Source of the DNA: Sphingobacteriales bacterium
GTDB taxonomy: Bacteria > Bacteroidota > Bacteroidia > Chitinophagales > UBA2359
Direction: 5' to 3'
DNA length: 64,000 nt
NCBI GenBank assembly: GCA_016700115.1
Contig: CP064999.1
Span: 4,278,001-4,342,000, forward strand
The translations under genes and the position numbers were made by a program. Position 1 is the first letter of the stretch, and each line of letters starts with the position of its first letter. This document shows, one piece after another, positions 42,415 to 51,318 of this stretch. Under the pieces are notes generated by a model. That model saw only the letters and a program-made list of their open reading frames with translations. It was not told the DNA's origin and did no database searches.

Positions 42415-44058
42415 TCACTGTTCTTCAAATTCGGTAAATGAGGCTTGGAGATAGGTTTGATAGATATTGTTTTCGGGCAGCATTTGCAGTCCTATATGAG
42501 GAAAACTTAGAAAATAGGTTTTGTTTTCTTCCAGACTTTTTTTCTTGCTGCCTTTTAACTTGGCACTCATAAACGGATATATCTCTTTGCTTTGTACGTA
42601 CATATAAACGTTTGACTGCCGTTCAAAACTGTTGAAGAAAGCTTTGTATCCTTCGGTTTCGGGCAGTGAATTGCCGGATTGATAGTCGTCAATGATTTTT
42701 TTCATCAAATCTTCGCTGTCGCATAGTACAAGGTATTGGTCTATCAGGGCTAAGTAGGGTTTTTCAAAGTCTTTGAGCAAACCTCCTCCAAGTTTTCGGA
42801 GCATTTTAGCACCGGGTAGTTTGATAATTCGAACCCCGTTATGTGTTTTCTTTTTGTCGTTCTGAAAGATGCTCAGGGGGTTTAACTGGTCTAATGTTTG
42901 TAAAATGCTTTCTAATTTTTCGGCTACTTTCTCTTTGTTGTTGCCCGTTGGAATTACCGCTACATAGGTCTGCTTGGTATCGTTTACCCCATTTGGCACC
43001 ATTGCCAATGCTATTTCCTGATCTATCCATTCCGGCATCTCCTTACTGAGTTCTTTTTCTATAAACTCCCCTATTATTCCCTTATCGTCGTCATTTTCTC
43101 CTGCCATTTCACCGAGGGCATTTCTAAAATCGCCGAAATCGTCGAAACAAAGACTGAGATAGAACGAAGTATTTGAAGGCAAAACATTGTGCGCCTGAAT
43201 AGGGGCTTTTCCGACTTTGGTGATTGCCTTTAAATACGATTTGCTGTCAGGATTTAACAGCGATTTACCCTTGAACTCCATCGTTTCGTCGCCAACCTTC
43301 ACATTTAACCCCGAAAAATTGAGCATGTTTATCGCTTCTTTTAACGGGGGTGACATGGTCGAGGCATAACAAGCCACCCAATCGTCCACAGTGCGGTACT
43401 GGAGGTAGAAGTTTGAAATTCCGCGGTTATCGGTCAATTGTTTGATGTAATTAAAATCAGGATTGGCTGATACGGACTTTTCCGGTGTCGTGTCTATGGC
43501 TTTTTTGAGCAGAGGCAAATGATAAGAGGCTAACAGGGCATTGTTTTTTAGGCAAAAACTCAGGGTTGCACCGGTTTCATCGGTCATTTTGTAAATAATC
43601 AGTTCGCCGTAGGGTTCTTTACCTATCTTATAGCCACCGGTTTCCATCACCTTTATCAGCGAAGGCAGGGCTTGTTTCAATCGCCCGATGCTGTTGAGGT
43701 TAATCAGGTACAAATAGTCATAATCCCTGCCGGTTTCGGTGATATGTGCCGAAATCAGGAGATTGTCTGATAGTATCCGGTTGAGCAGGGTTTCTTTTCC
43801 ATACAATACCTGCTCCAGATTGACAACCGACTTATTCACTTCTGCCAAATACTCGTTGGTTTTTAAGTACTTCCAGATCTTGCCTTTGCTGAACTGTTGC
43901 CATTTATCAACAGGCTGTTCCATTTCGGTGATGTAAATGGCATTTGACGGAATTAGAGTGTATAAATCAATGGGGGCGGCTTCCGGCTCGAGGTTTATAT
44001 ACAAATAGCCTAAATATCCGCACAATGCGAGAAAAATGAGCATCAGAAATTTTTTCAT
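42415..44058 (-). CDS. DUF3352-like envelope-anchored protein
   Basis: A 547-residue protein with one N-terminal membrane anchor (residues 4-22) and a large extracytoplasmic part. The opening DLYTLIPSNAIYITEM, repeated alpha/beta segments and VQSKEIYPF resemble DUF3352 proteins, which have no known function. It is monocistronic, with gene-free gaps of about 230-250 bases on both sides that hold no recognisable element. Confidence 0.55.
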   Translation of the reverse strand: MKKFLMLIFLALCGYLGYLYINLEPEAAPIDLYTLIPSNAIYITEMEQPVDKWQQFSKGKIWKYLKTNEYLAEVNKSVVNLEQVLYGKETLLNRILSDNLLISAHITETGRDYDYLYLINLNSIGRLKQALPSLIKVMETGGYKIGKEPYGELIIYKMTDETGATLSFCLKNNALLASYHLPLLKKAIDTTPEKSVSANPDFNYIKQLTDNRGISNFYLQYRTVDDWVACYASTMSPPLKEAINMLNFSGLNVKVGDETMEFKGKSLLNPDSKSYLKAITKVGKAPIQAHNVLPSNTSFYLSLCFDDFGDFRNALGEMAGENDDDKGIIGEFIEKELSKEMPEWIDQEIALAMVPNGVNDTKQTYVAVIPTGNNKEKVAEKLESILQTLDQLNPLSIFQNDKKKTHNGVRIIKLPGAKMLRKLGGGLLKDFEKPYLALIDQYLVLCDSEDLMKKIIDDYQSGNSLPETEGYKAFFNSFERQSNVYMYVQSKEIYPFMSAKLKGSKKKSLEENKTYFLSFPHIGLQMLPENNIYQTYLQASFTEFEEQ

Positions 44059-44305
44059 AACAGGGTCTGAGGTTAGAATTTTAAGCGTGTCAATTTTTGG
44101 ATAATCAATATAAATCTAAAGATTCTGATTTGGATTGGTTTTGAAATTGTGTTTAGAGAGTTTTTGCTTTTTTGGCAAATAGATTTGAAGTCTTCCATTT
44201 ACACAATGATTGGGCAATAAACCCTAATCCCTAAACATCCATTATCCAAATTCAAATACCAATTGTCAATATTTTTATTTCAAACTATCATCAATTAAAA
44301 ACAGG

Positions 44306-47221
44306 TTAATGCCGGACGTTTTTCACCCCAATAAAAGACTTGTTTTGTTCGTACAAAATCCGGTCTTCCTCGTTTACCTGCCCATCGCGGTTCAAATCGG
44401 CAGGGCTGTAAACATTTGAACTTCCGGTTTCGTAGGTAATCCGGTTTTGGTCGTTGACCGTAACCACGCCATTTTCATCGGCATCTCCTGCCGCAAGACC
44501 GAAATAGTATTCAGATAAAGACAATTGCGTTTTACCCATTGCCCTGCCTGCTTTGATGGTAAAATTATAGGGGTCGTAATTGGGCAGACTAATTGGATTG
44601 CTGCTCACCACTCCCACATGCCCGGGCGCTTTGATGCCTACATAATAGTTTCCCTTCGGAACTGACGGAAATTCGATAAAATCTTTTCCGTTTACATCCC
44701 TCAACATTCCGGTAATGCTCAAAAGTGCTGCCCTTCTTCCCACCGGCAGGTTCTCCCCTTCTTCAAACAGCTCAATCAATACCCAATCGCAAATATCAGC
44801 CTGTGGCGTTTCGGCAATTTCCCCGCCATCATAATCATGAGGGGAGGTATTGAATGGCTGATCAGCAGGTAACAGTCCGGATTGGGGTAATATTAAACTC
44901 ATCGTGTTGGTCAGGGAATCAAAGCTGCCTTGCAGAAAAATTTTACCCCTGAATGTGGCGATGTCCAAACACTCACCCGGCATATTACTGTCCATCCATT
45001 CCAATCGCTGAATAATCCAGTTGCGCATCACGGCTATTTCTCCCGCATAGGTAGGGGGTGTTACGGGATTAGGCCAAACATAGTATCCAAGGGTAGGCCA
45101 TCGTTCAAAATTGCGCTTTTGTGCTTCCGTCAACAGGCTGACCCACTCGTCCACTTTTGCCAGTACCGTATCGGTATGCAGCTTATTTTGACGCAAATCC
45201 TGCCATCGGCATTGGAGTTGATTGGTGTAATCGGAATCCTGCATGAGGCGGTTCCACCAAAACGGGATGGATTCGTTTGCCGAATAATACCAGTTTTGAG
45301 GCATCCATCCTTCGAGATAATCGGCATTGCCCAAACTGAGATTGAAATCCCAGACCGGCCCCATCGTCAGCCTGCCGTCTTTACTGTCTTTATCTTTGTA
45401 AAAAAACGTGCTCAGCCGGTAAGCATCAATATTTTTGCAGGCTTCGTTAATAATCCAGTAATCAATAAAAGACTGAACATTTGCAAATTGGCGATAGCCC
45501 GACACGGGTGAGGTAAATTCGTCCGAAATCAGCGCATCCTCAAAAGCGGTAACGTAGTTTCTGATATAATCTGCCTGTTGTGGTTGAAGTAAATCGAGTT
45601 CCGGTTCTTCGTATTGAAAATTAATAGGAGCACCATTGTTTGCCGGATACGGTGAAGTATAAGCATAAGTATCACCACCTGTTCCCCAGTCTATTTTAAG
45701 CATATATCCACCCGTGAGTTGGTCGCCTTCGACATCAGCAGGGGTCAGTTCTGCCATATCCACGCGGTTTTTGTCCCGTTTAATCTTTTCAATCAATACA
45801 TACACTCCTTTGTAGTCGTTGTTAATCACCAATTCACAAAAACGGGTACGCATTGCCGCCAAATCAACGCTTTTTGCAAGATGGTAGGATAAGGCGTTAC
45901 GCATCAGGGTCTTGTCGGAATAAGGCCCATGCAAAATCCAGTCATTTTCTTCGGGTAATCCGAGCAATGACACGTTCAGATTTGAACCATCTTCATGAAC
46001 CGTTTCAAATCCATAGCCCTTTTTAGGAAAACTTTGCGAGGACGTTCCCCTGATTTCGATGGTAATTTTACCATCATACCCATTAAACGGGTCGGTCAGG
46101 AAATTGAGGCCGGATGCGTTGTCCACAATTCCCATATCTGCTTCTATTCTCGGACTGTCCACTATTTGCTGACCATTGGTTTGTATCACCATAATGGGAA
46201 GGTTGCTTTGTGTAAAAGTCAGATAAGGATTGACTGTTTCAGAAGGGGTTTCGCTGAAAGTCAGGGTAAAATCGTGCAAAACACCATCATCAACATAGGC
46301 GTAATTGTCGTAAATACAAAGCTGCCAGGTTCCGTTTGGGTTTTGCCCGTTGTTAAAATCCGATAAATTGCCCAACGGAATAAATGTTCCGGTAAAAGGA
46401 GCTCCACCGGTCGAGATAGGTTGTGTACCCGACATACTGAAACAAGTATTGATAAAATTATCGCCGGAACCTCCGTTGTAATGGGTTAGCCAGACCTCAG
46501 TTCCATTCGGAGAAATCAAACGGCTGCTCACATCCTCGTCCCAGGTATGTGTAATGTTCAGACAAATCGAAGAAAAGCCATAGTTCAAATCCATCAAATC
46601 GGGCAAACCCGACACTTCGATGGTAAAACATTTCAAAGTCCCGTCTGACGGAATTATATCATCGGGTGATTCAAAAACTGCGGTAAAAGATTGATCGGGA
46701 AGTAAAGGAGGTGGAGCAGGATTATCAGAAAAAGAAATTGTCCAGTCGAGTAACTGACCAATTTGGTCGTCTAAATGATCGTCAGTCAGGCAAATTTGCC
46801 AGATACCATTGGGATTTTGACCATTGTTGAGATTGCCTAACCTTCCTTCAGGTCGAAAACTGCCGCTCATAGGGGCATATCCAAACGAAATATGTTGCGG
46901 TGCATCCGCACTAAAGCAGGTGTTCAAATAACTGTCGCCATCAAAACCATTGTCAGAACTTAAAATTATATTTGAACCATCGGGAGAAAACAAAAGGATA
47001 TCCAAATCAGAATCCCAGCTATGCAGCAAATTGATACATACCGTTTCCAGCCCAAAACCGGCATTTACAGACAAGGGTAAGCCCGACACATTGACCGAAA
47101 AGCAATGCTGCTCAACATCAGCGCCAATACTGCCGCCGGAGCCGGTAAAATTTTGTGAAAAAGAATTTTGAAAAAAGAGAAATGAAGCTAAAATTAGAGT
47201 TTGAAAACAAAAGAATCTCAT
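44306..47221 (-). CDS. CotH kinase family protein with two proprotein-convertase P-domains
   Basis: A 971-residue secreted protein with signal peptide MRFFCFQTLILASFLFF. Two P-type beta domains lie at about residues 25-150 and 160-290 (repeated CINLLHSWDSDLDI/CLNITHTWDEDVSS and NGIWQICLTDD/NGTWQLCIYDN). A CotH region follows at about 330-740 with EIRGTSSQSFPKKGYGFE, LMRNALSYHL, YKGVYVLIEKIKRD and GPVWDFNLSLG. The end holds two dockerin/EF-hand-like loops (DADENGVVTVND and DLNRDGQVNEED). CotH proteins phosphorylate other proteins in Bacillus spores. The ATG at 47221 is chosen because the signal peptide starts there. Confidence 0.85.
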   Translation of the reverse strand: MRFFCFQTLILASFLFFQNSFSQNFTGSGGSIGADVEQHCFSVNVSGLPLSVNAGFGLETVCINLLHSWDSDLDILLFSPDGSNIILSSDNGFDGDSYLNTCFSADAPQHISFGYAPMSGSFRPEGRLGNLNNGQNPNGIWQICLTDDHLDDQIGQLLDWTISFSDNPAPPPLLPDQSFTAVFESPDDIIPSDGTLKCFTIEVSGLPDLMDLNYGFSSICLNITHTWDEDVSSRLISPNGTEVWLTHYNGGSGDNFINTCFSMSGTQPISTGGAPFTGTFIPLGNLSDFNNGQNPNGTWQLCIYDNYAYVDDGVLHDFTLTFSETPSETVNPYLTFTQSNLPIMVIQTNGQQIVDSPRIEADMGIVDNASGLNFLTDPFNGYDGKITIEIRGTSSQSFPKKGYGFETVHEDGSNLNVSLLGLPEENDWILHGPYSDKTLMRNALSYHLAKSVDLAAMRTRFCELVINNDYKGVYVLIEKIKRDKNRVDMAELTPADVEGDQLTGGYMLKIDWGTGGDTYAYTSPYPANNGAPINFQYEEPELDLLQPQQADYIRNYVTAFEDALISDEFTSPVSGYRQFANVQSFIDYWIINEACKNIDAYRLSTFFYKDKDSKDGRLTMGPVWDFNLSLGNADYLEGWMPQNWYYSANESIPFWWNRLMQDSDYTNQLQCRWQDLRQNKLHTDTVLAKVDEWVSLLTEAQKRNFERWPTLGYYVWPNPVTPPTYAGEIAVMRNWIIQRLEWMDSNMPGECLDIATFRGKIFLQGSFDSLTNTMSLILPQSGLLPADQPFNTSPHDYDGGEIAETPQADICDWVLIELFEEGENLPVGRRAALLSITGMLRDVNGKDFIEFPSVPKGNYYVGIKAPGHVGVVSSNPISLPNYDPYNFTIKAGRAMGKTQLSLSEYYFGLAAGDADENGVVTVNDQNRITYETGSSNVYSPADLNRDGQVNEEDRILYEQNKSFIGVKNVRH

Positions 47222-47447
47222 GGACTTGATTTTTGCGCTCAATAACAAACCTCTCTATGGAGCGATTTGGAGAAATTTAAGTGAAAGGGGGTAAAAATAA
47301 GATTTTATTGATAAACTTTGAGTTCAATTTCTGCCATGATATAAAGAGATAGACAGGAAATGGGTAAAAAAAGCAATCATCAAAGTTCCTACAGTTTCTT
47401 AATGTAGAGAAAATTGGTTAATATTTATGTAAACACAATCCACAACA

Positions 47448-48596
47448 ATGAAAAAACTATCTGCGCTCATATTTTTGACCATCTTTCTATATTCAGAAGC
47501 CAAAGCCCAGCTTTATCTGCTCAATGATGAGTTCAACAACGCCGGAACTCTGTCCAACTGGCAAAATACTAATATTGTTGAAGGGTGGAACGCCGAACAA
47601 CTCGAGGTTTTTGACATCAACACCACCGAACCCGGAAACTTACACATGATGCCCTTCACTTGTGGATGGTATAACGAATGGCGAGGGCCTTTGCTGTTCA
47701 AATTAGTTACCGGTGATTTTGTTTTTACCACCAATGTCAGTATTTCCAACCGCCAGCAAACCGGTTTGCCGGCTTCTCTTTATTCACTTGCCGGTCTGAT
47801 GATACGAACCCCCCTCAATTATCCCAACGGTGCTTATGGCCCCGGGGGCTGGGCAGCCAATCAACAAGACTATGTTTTTCTGTCAATCGGCTTTGGTGAT
47901 TACGGTGCGCCATGCCAGCCCAATACCAACGGGCCTCATTTCGAAGTCAAAACAACCGACAACAGCAATTCGACGCTCTGTGTTTCTCCGATTTCAAGCA
48001 CAGAAGCCCAAATCAGACTCGCCCGGATTGGTGCTGCCATCCTTATCCTCTACCGGTTGCCCGGTCAAAACTGGGTTGTTCACCAACGATACAATCGCCC
48101 CGATTTCCCACAAACAGTGCAGGTGGGTTTTGTAACCTATACTGACTGGGTAAAATGGAGCTCTTATACCCCGCAATTTGCAAACAGCCATGTCATTGCA
48201 CCCGGTTTAGACCCCGACCCATCGAGCAATCCCTCACAACCCTTCAACCCCGACTTGATTGCCAATTTCGATTATGCCCGGTTTAACCTCCCCCAAGTCC
48301 CCGTTGAACTCGCTGGCCTAAACCTGACCAATCCGGTGGAGGTCAGCAACATACAATTGCTCTCTTTTCTTGGTTTTGATTCAACGCCCTGCACACTCCA
48401 ACCCTCCATCACCGGTAATCCCGATATCTGTACCGGAAACATTGAAACATATACCACTCCTTTCATTGAAGGAGTCAGTTATGAATGGACTATCACGGGA
48501 GGCATCATCATTTCGGGTCAGGGAACTAATACGATTAATGTTTTATGGAATTCCGGCACAGAAGGCACGGTCAACGTATTGCTCGAAATGCCGTAA
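47448..48596 (+). CDS. Secreted protein with a LamG/DUF1349-like domain and a PKD-like end
   Basis: A 382-residue protein with signal peptide MKKLSALIFLTIFLYSEAKA. The bulk (residues 20-270) looks like a concanavalin-type beta sandwich (LLNDEFNNAGTLSNWQ, GDFVFTTNVSISNR, YSLAGLMIRTP). Residues 310-380 begin a PKD-like domain (ITGNPDICTGNIETYT, SYEWTITGG) that stops abruptly at LLEMP. No type IX secretion sorting domain follows, so the gene is probably truncated; no convincing continuation is seen in the other frames up to the ABC transporter gene. Confidence 0.6.
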   Translation: MKKLSALIFLTIFLYSEAKAQLYLLNDEFNNAGTLSNWQNTNIVEGWNAEQLEVFDINTTEPGNLHMMPFTCGWYNEWRGPLLFKLVTGDFVFTTNVSISNRQQTGLPASLYSLAGLMIRTPLNYPNGAYGPGGWAANQQDYVFLSIGFGDYGAPCQPNTNGPHFEVKTTDNSNSTLCVSPISSTEAQIRLARIGAAILILYRLPGQNWVVHQRYNRPDFPQTVQVGFVTYTDWVKWSSYTPQFANSHVIAPGLDPDPSSNPSQPFNPDLIANFDYARFNLPQVPVELAGLNLTNPVEVSNIQLLSFLGFDSTPCTLQPSITGNPDICTGNIETYTTPFIEGVSYEWTITGGIIISGQGTNTINVLWNSGTEGTVNVLLEMP

Positions 48597-48809
48597 TCGG
48601 GCAAGATTGCCATAAATTCAAGCCAGTACTGCACGATGTTTGGAAAAAGCAACCAAACCTCACTTCAATCAAACATGAACAACAAGCGGAAGGAGAGTCA
48701 TCAATTGAAATGTTCAGAATTTTTCGAACAATCAGGCTAAGATTTAGTTTGATTCAAACTATTCCCATGCATATTTATACCTTTGCCGGCATTCTCCCAA
48801 CTATAGCGT

Positions 48810-50600
48810 ATGAAACACTTAAAATATCTGAACCTTTATTTCTACAGATACCGTTACCGGCTTATTTTGGGAATCTTGTTTGTTATATTATCCAATATTT
48901 TTGCCATTATCCCCCCCAAAATTATCCGGTTTGCCTTCGATTTGGTAAAGGATAATATCGCATACTATCAGCTTTACACCGGATTTGAGTTACAAAACCT
49001 GTATTATAGCGGGTTCAGCAACGCAATATTGCTGTTTGGTGCCTGTATGTTAATACTTGCGCTGTTGCGGGGAGGATTTTTGTTCTTAATGCGGCAAACC
49101 ATCATCGTCATGTCAAGGCTGATTGAATACGACCTTCGGAACGACATGTATGCGCATTACCAACTCCTGAGTTCCTCTTTTTACCGCCGCAACAGCACCG
49201 GCGATTTAATGTCCCGAATTACCGAAGATGTCAACAGGGTGCGAATGTATCTGGGACCCGCCATCATGTATGCAGCTAATCTTGGCATTTTAATCATCAT
49301 CGTAGTCGGAACTATGCTAAGGGTAAATGTTCAGTTGACTTTATACGTACTCCTCCCCTTACCAATACTTGCGGTCTCCATTTATCTGGTAAATTCAGTG
49401 ATACATAAAAAAAGTGAATTCATCCAACAGCAATTATCCCAGCTAACCGCAATTGCACAGGAGTCTTTTTCCGGTATCAGGGTTGCAAAAGCCTATGTTC
49501 AGGAAAAAACCACCGCCCGCTATTTTGAAAAAGAAAGCGAAAACTACAAACACAAATCCCTTCAGTTGGCAAAAATACAGGCTTTTTTCATGCCGCTGAT
49601 GATGTTGTTGGTAGGTCTTAGCACCATCATCACGATTTATGTCGGAGGTCAGGGGGTCATAAAAGGCATCATTACCTCCGGCAATATCGCCGAATTTGTA
49701 TTGTATGTCAATATGTTGATTTGGCCCGTAACTTCTGTAGGTTGGGTTGCGGCATTAGTTCAAAGAGCTGCCGCCTCACAAAAAAGAATCAACGAGTTTT
49801 TGCAAACCCCTTCCGACATAGTTAACCCTCCAAATCCAATCCATCTGACATTGCAGGGAAACATACGGTTTGAAAATGTCGGGTTTACCTATCCCGATAC
49901 CGGAATACGCGCTTTGCATGGGTTAACTTTTGAATTAAAGCAAGGACAAAAAATGGCAATAGTCGGCAGAACAGGCTCCGGAAAAACAACCTTAGCCGAA
50001 CTCTTGCTAAGAAAATACGATGTAACAGACGGACAAATCTCCATAGACGGACACGACATCCGCCGCCTCGACCTATATAGCTTAAGAAAACAAATCGGTT
50101 ATGTACCGCAGGAAGTGTTTTTATTTTCCGATTTGGTCAAAAACAATATCGCATTTGGCAAAACATTGGCAAACCTGGAACAAATCAAACAGGCTGCCTT
50201 ACAGGCCGCTGTCTTAAAAGACATTGACCAACTCCCCAATGGCTTTGACACAATGGTCGGCGAAAGAGGGGTTACTTTATCAGGCGGTCAAAAACAAAGA
50301 ATCTCATTAGCACGCGCCTTGATTAAAGACCCTCGTTGTGTATTGTTTGACGACTGTTTGTCAGCCGTTGACGCAGAAACCGAAGAAACCATCCTGCAAC
50401 ATCTGAACGCCTATCTTTCAGACAGAACTGCAATTATAATTACCCATCGCATCTTTTCTTTGATGAATTTTGATAAAATTCTGGTACTCGACAACGGACA
50501 TTTGGCAGAACAGGGAACACACGAACAACTAATTGCAAAACAAGGAATTTATCATCAACTATATCTGGCACAACAATTGGAAGGAAAAGGAGTAACTTAA
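48810..50600 (+). CDS. ABC exporter, fused membrane and ATPase domains (MsbA/multidrug type)
   Basis: A 596-residue half-transporter. Six membrane helices span residues 10-310. The ATPase domain has Walker A VGRTGSGKTTLAELL (about 388-402), the Q-loop in IGYVPQEVFLFSD, signature TLSGGQKQRISLARAL (about 488-503), Walker B CVLFDDCLSAVD, and the H-loop IIITHRI. It works as a dimer to export lipids or drugs. The catalytic Walker B residue after LFDD is Cys-Leu rather than Glu (DDCLSAVD), as in degenerate ATPase sites, which suggests a heterodimer partner or reduced hydrolysis. A TACCTTTG -7-like element lies at 48778-48785. Confidence 0.85.
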   Translation: MKHLKYLNLYFYRYRYRLILGILFVILSNIFAIIPPKIIRFAFDLVKDNIAYYQLYTGFELQNLYYSGFSNAILLFGACMLILALLRGGFLFLMRQTIIVMSRLIEYDLRNDMYAHYQLLSSSFYRRNSTGDLMSRITEDVNRVRMYLGPAIMYAANLGILIIIVVGTMLRVNVQLTLYVLLPLPILAVSIYLVNSVIHKKSEFIQQQLSQLTAIAQESFSGIRVAKAYVQEKTTARYFEKESENYKHKSLQLAKIQAFFMPLMMLLVGLSTIITIYVGGQGVIKGIITSGNIAEFVLYVNMLIWPVTSVGWVAALVQRAAASQKRINEFLQTPSDIVNPPNPIHLTLQGNIRFENVGFTYPDTGIRALHGLTFELKQGQKMAIVGRTGSGKTTLAELLLRKYDVTDGQISIDGHDIRRLDLYSLRKQIGYVPQEVFLFSDLVKNNIAFGKTLANLEQIKQAALQAAVLKDIDQLPNGFDTMVGERGVTLSGGQKQRISLARALIKDPRCVLFDDCLSAVDAETEETILQHLNAYLSDRTAIIITHRIFSLMNFDKILVLDNGHLAEQGTHEQLIAKQGIYHQLYLAQQLEGKGVT

Positions 50601-50821
50601 TCTGATTAAGTTGCGTATAAACAAAATACAGCTACGAATTACTTTGCACAAAACTATGCAAGATTAAACCAAGTACAGTTTATCCAATTTATTGTTCAGA
50701 TATTTGTAACATGTATCAAAAACCCTGCTATATCTGTTTGATTTTTCCAATCCCTTATCCCTGCTAAGAGAAAATACAATTTTCAAAAAGCAAAATCCAA
50801 ACAATTCTAAACTATACCTGC

Positions 50822-51247
50822 ATGTTTGAACTATTACTAATTGAAGATAATCCCGGCGATATCAGGCTGGCTAAAGAGGCGTTAACAGAATGTGAAATCC
50901 CGCACCGGCTACATTTGGCTACAGACGGAAACACAGCGATACAATTCCTGTTCCGGGAAGGCCCTTATGAACATGTTCCAAGACCCGATTTAATCTTCCT
51001 CGACTGGAACTTGCCCAAGGTAAACGGAGAGCAGATTTTAAGGATTATCAAATCACACCATGAGCTTAAGCAAATCCCCATCCTTGTGTTTACCTCATCC
51101 AACGAAACTTCAGACATCAGAAAGGCGTACAACCTGCATGCAAACTGTTTCATCACCAAACCATTGGAGTTTAACCAATACTTAGAAGTCATGTTCTGTA
51201 TCAGCAGACTTTGGCTATATACCGAAAAAATTCCGGCAAGCGTTTAG
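50822..51247 (+). CDS. Stand-alone response regulator (Rcp1-like receiver)
   Basis: A 141-residue protein made of one receiver domain. It has the acidic pocket LIEDNPGDIRLAKEAL, the phospho-acceptor Asp in LIFLDWNLPKVNGEQ (about residue 61), the Thr/Ser in ILVFTSSNE and the Lys in CFITKPLEF. There is no output domain. It lies 71 bases upstream of a hybrid histidine kinase gene on the same strand and probably receives phosphate from it. Confidence 0.88.
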   Translation: MFELLLIEDNPGDIRLAKEALTECEIPHRLHLATDGNTAIQFLFREGPYEHVPRPDLIFLDWNLPKVNGEQILRIIKSHHELKQIPILVFTSSNETSDIRKAYNLHANCFITKPLEFNQYLEVMFCISRLWLYTEKIPASV

Positions 51248-51318
51248 GGTTTTTTGAACAAAAAATAACTTGTAACGATTAGCCGGTATTAGATTCTTCA
51301 AATTTTAATGAAAACCCC

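Noticed and set aside
44930..45511. 193-codon plus-strand frame opposite the CotH gene
   Set aside because: It is the antisense shadow of a well supported 971-residue gene and has no domain of its own.
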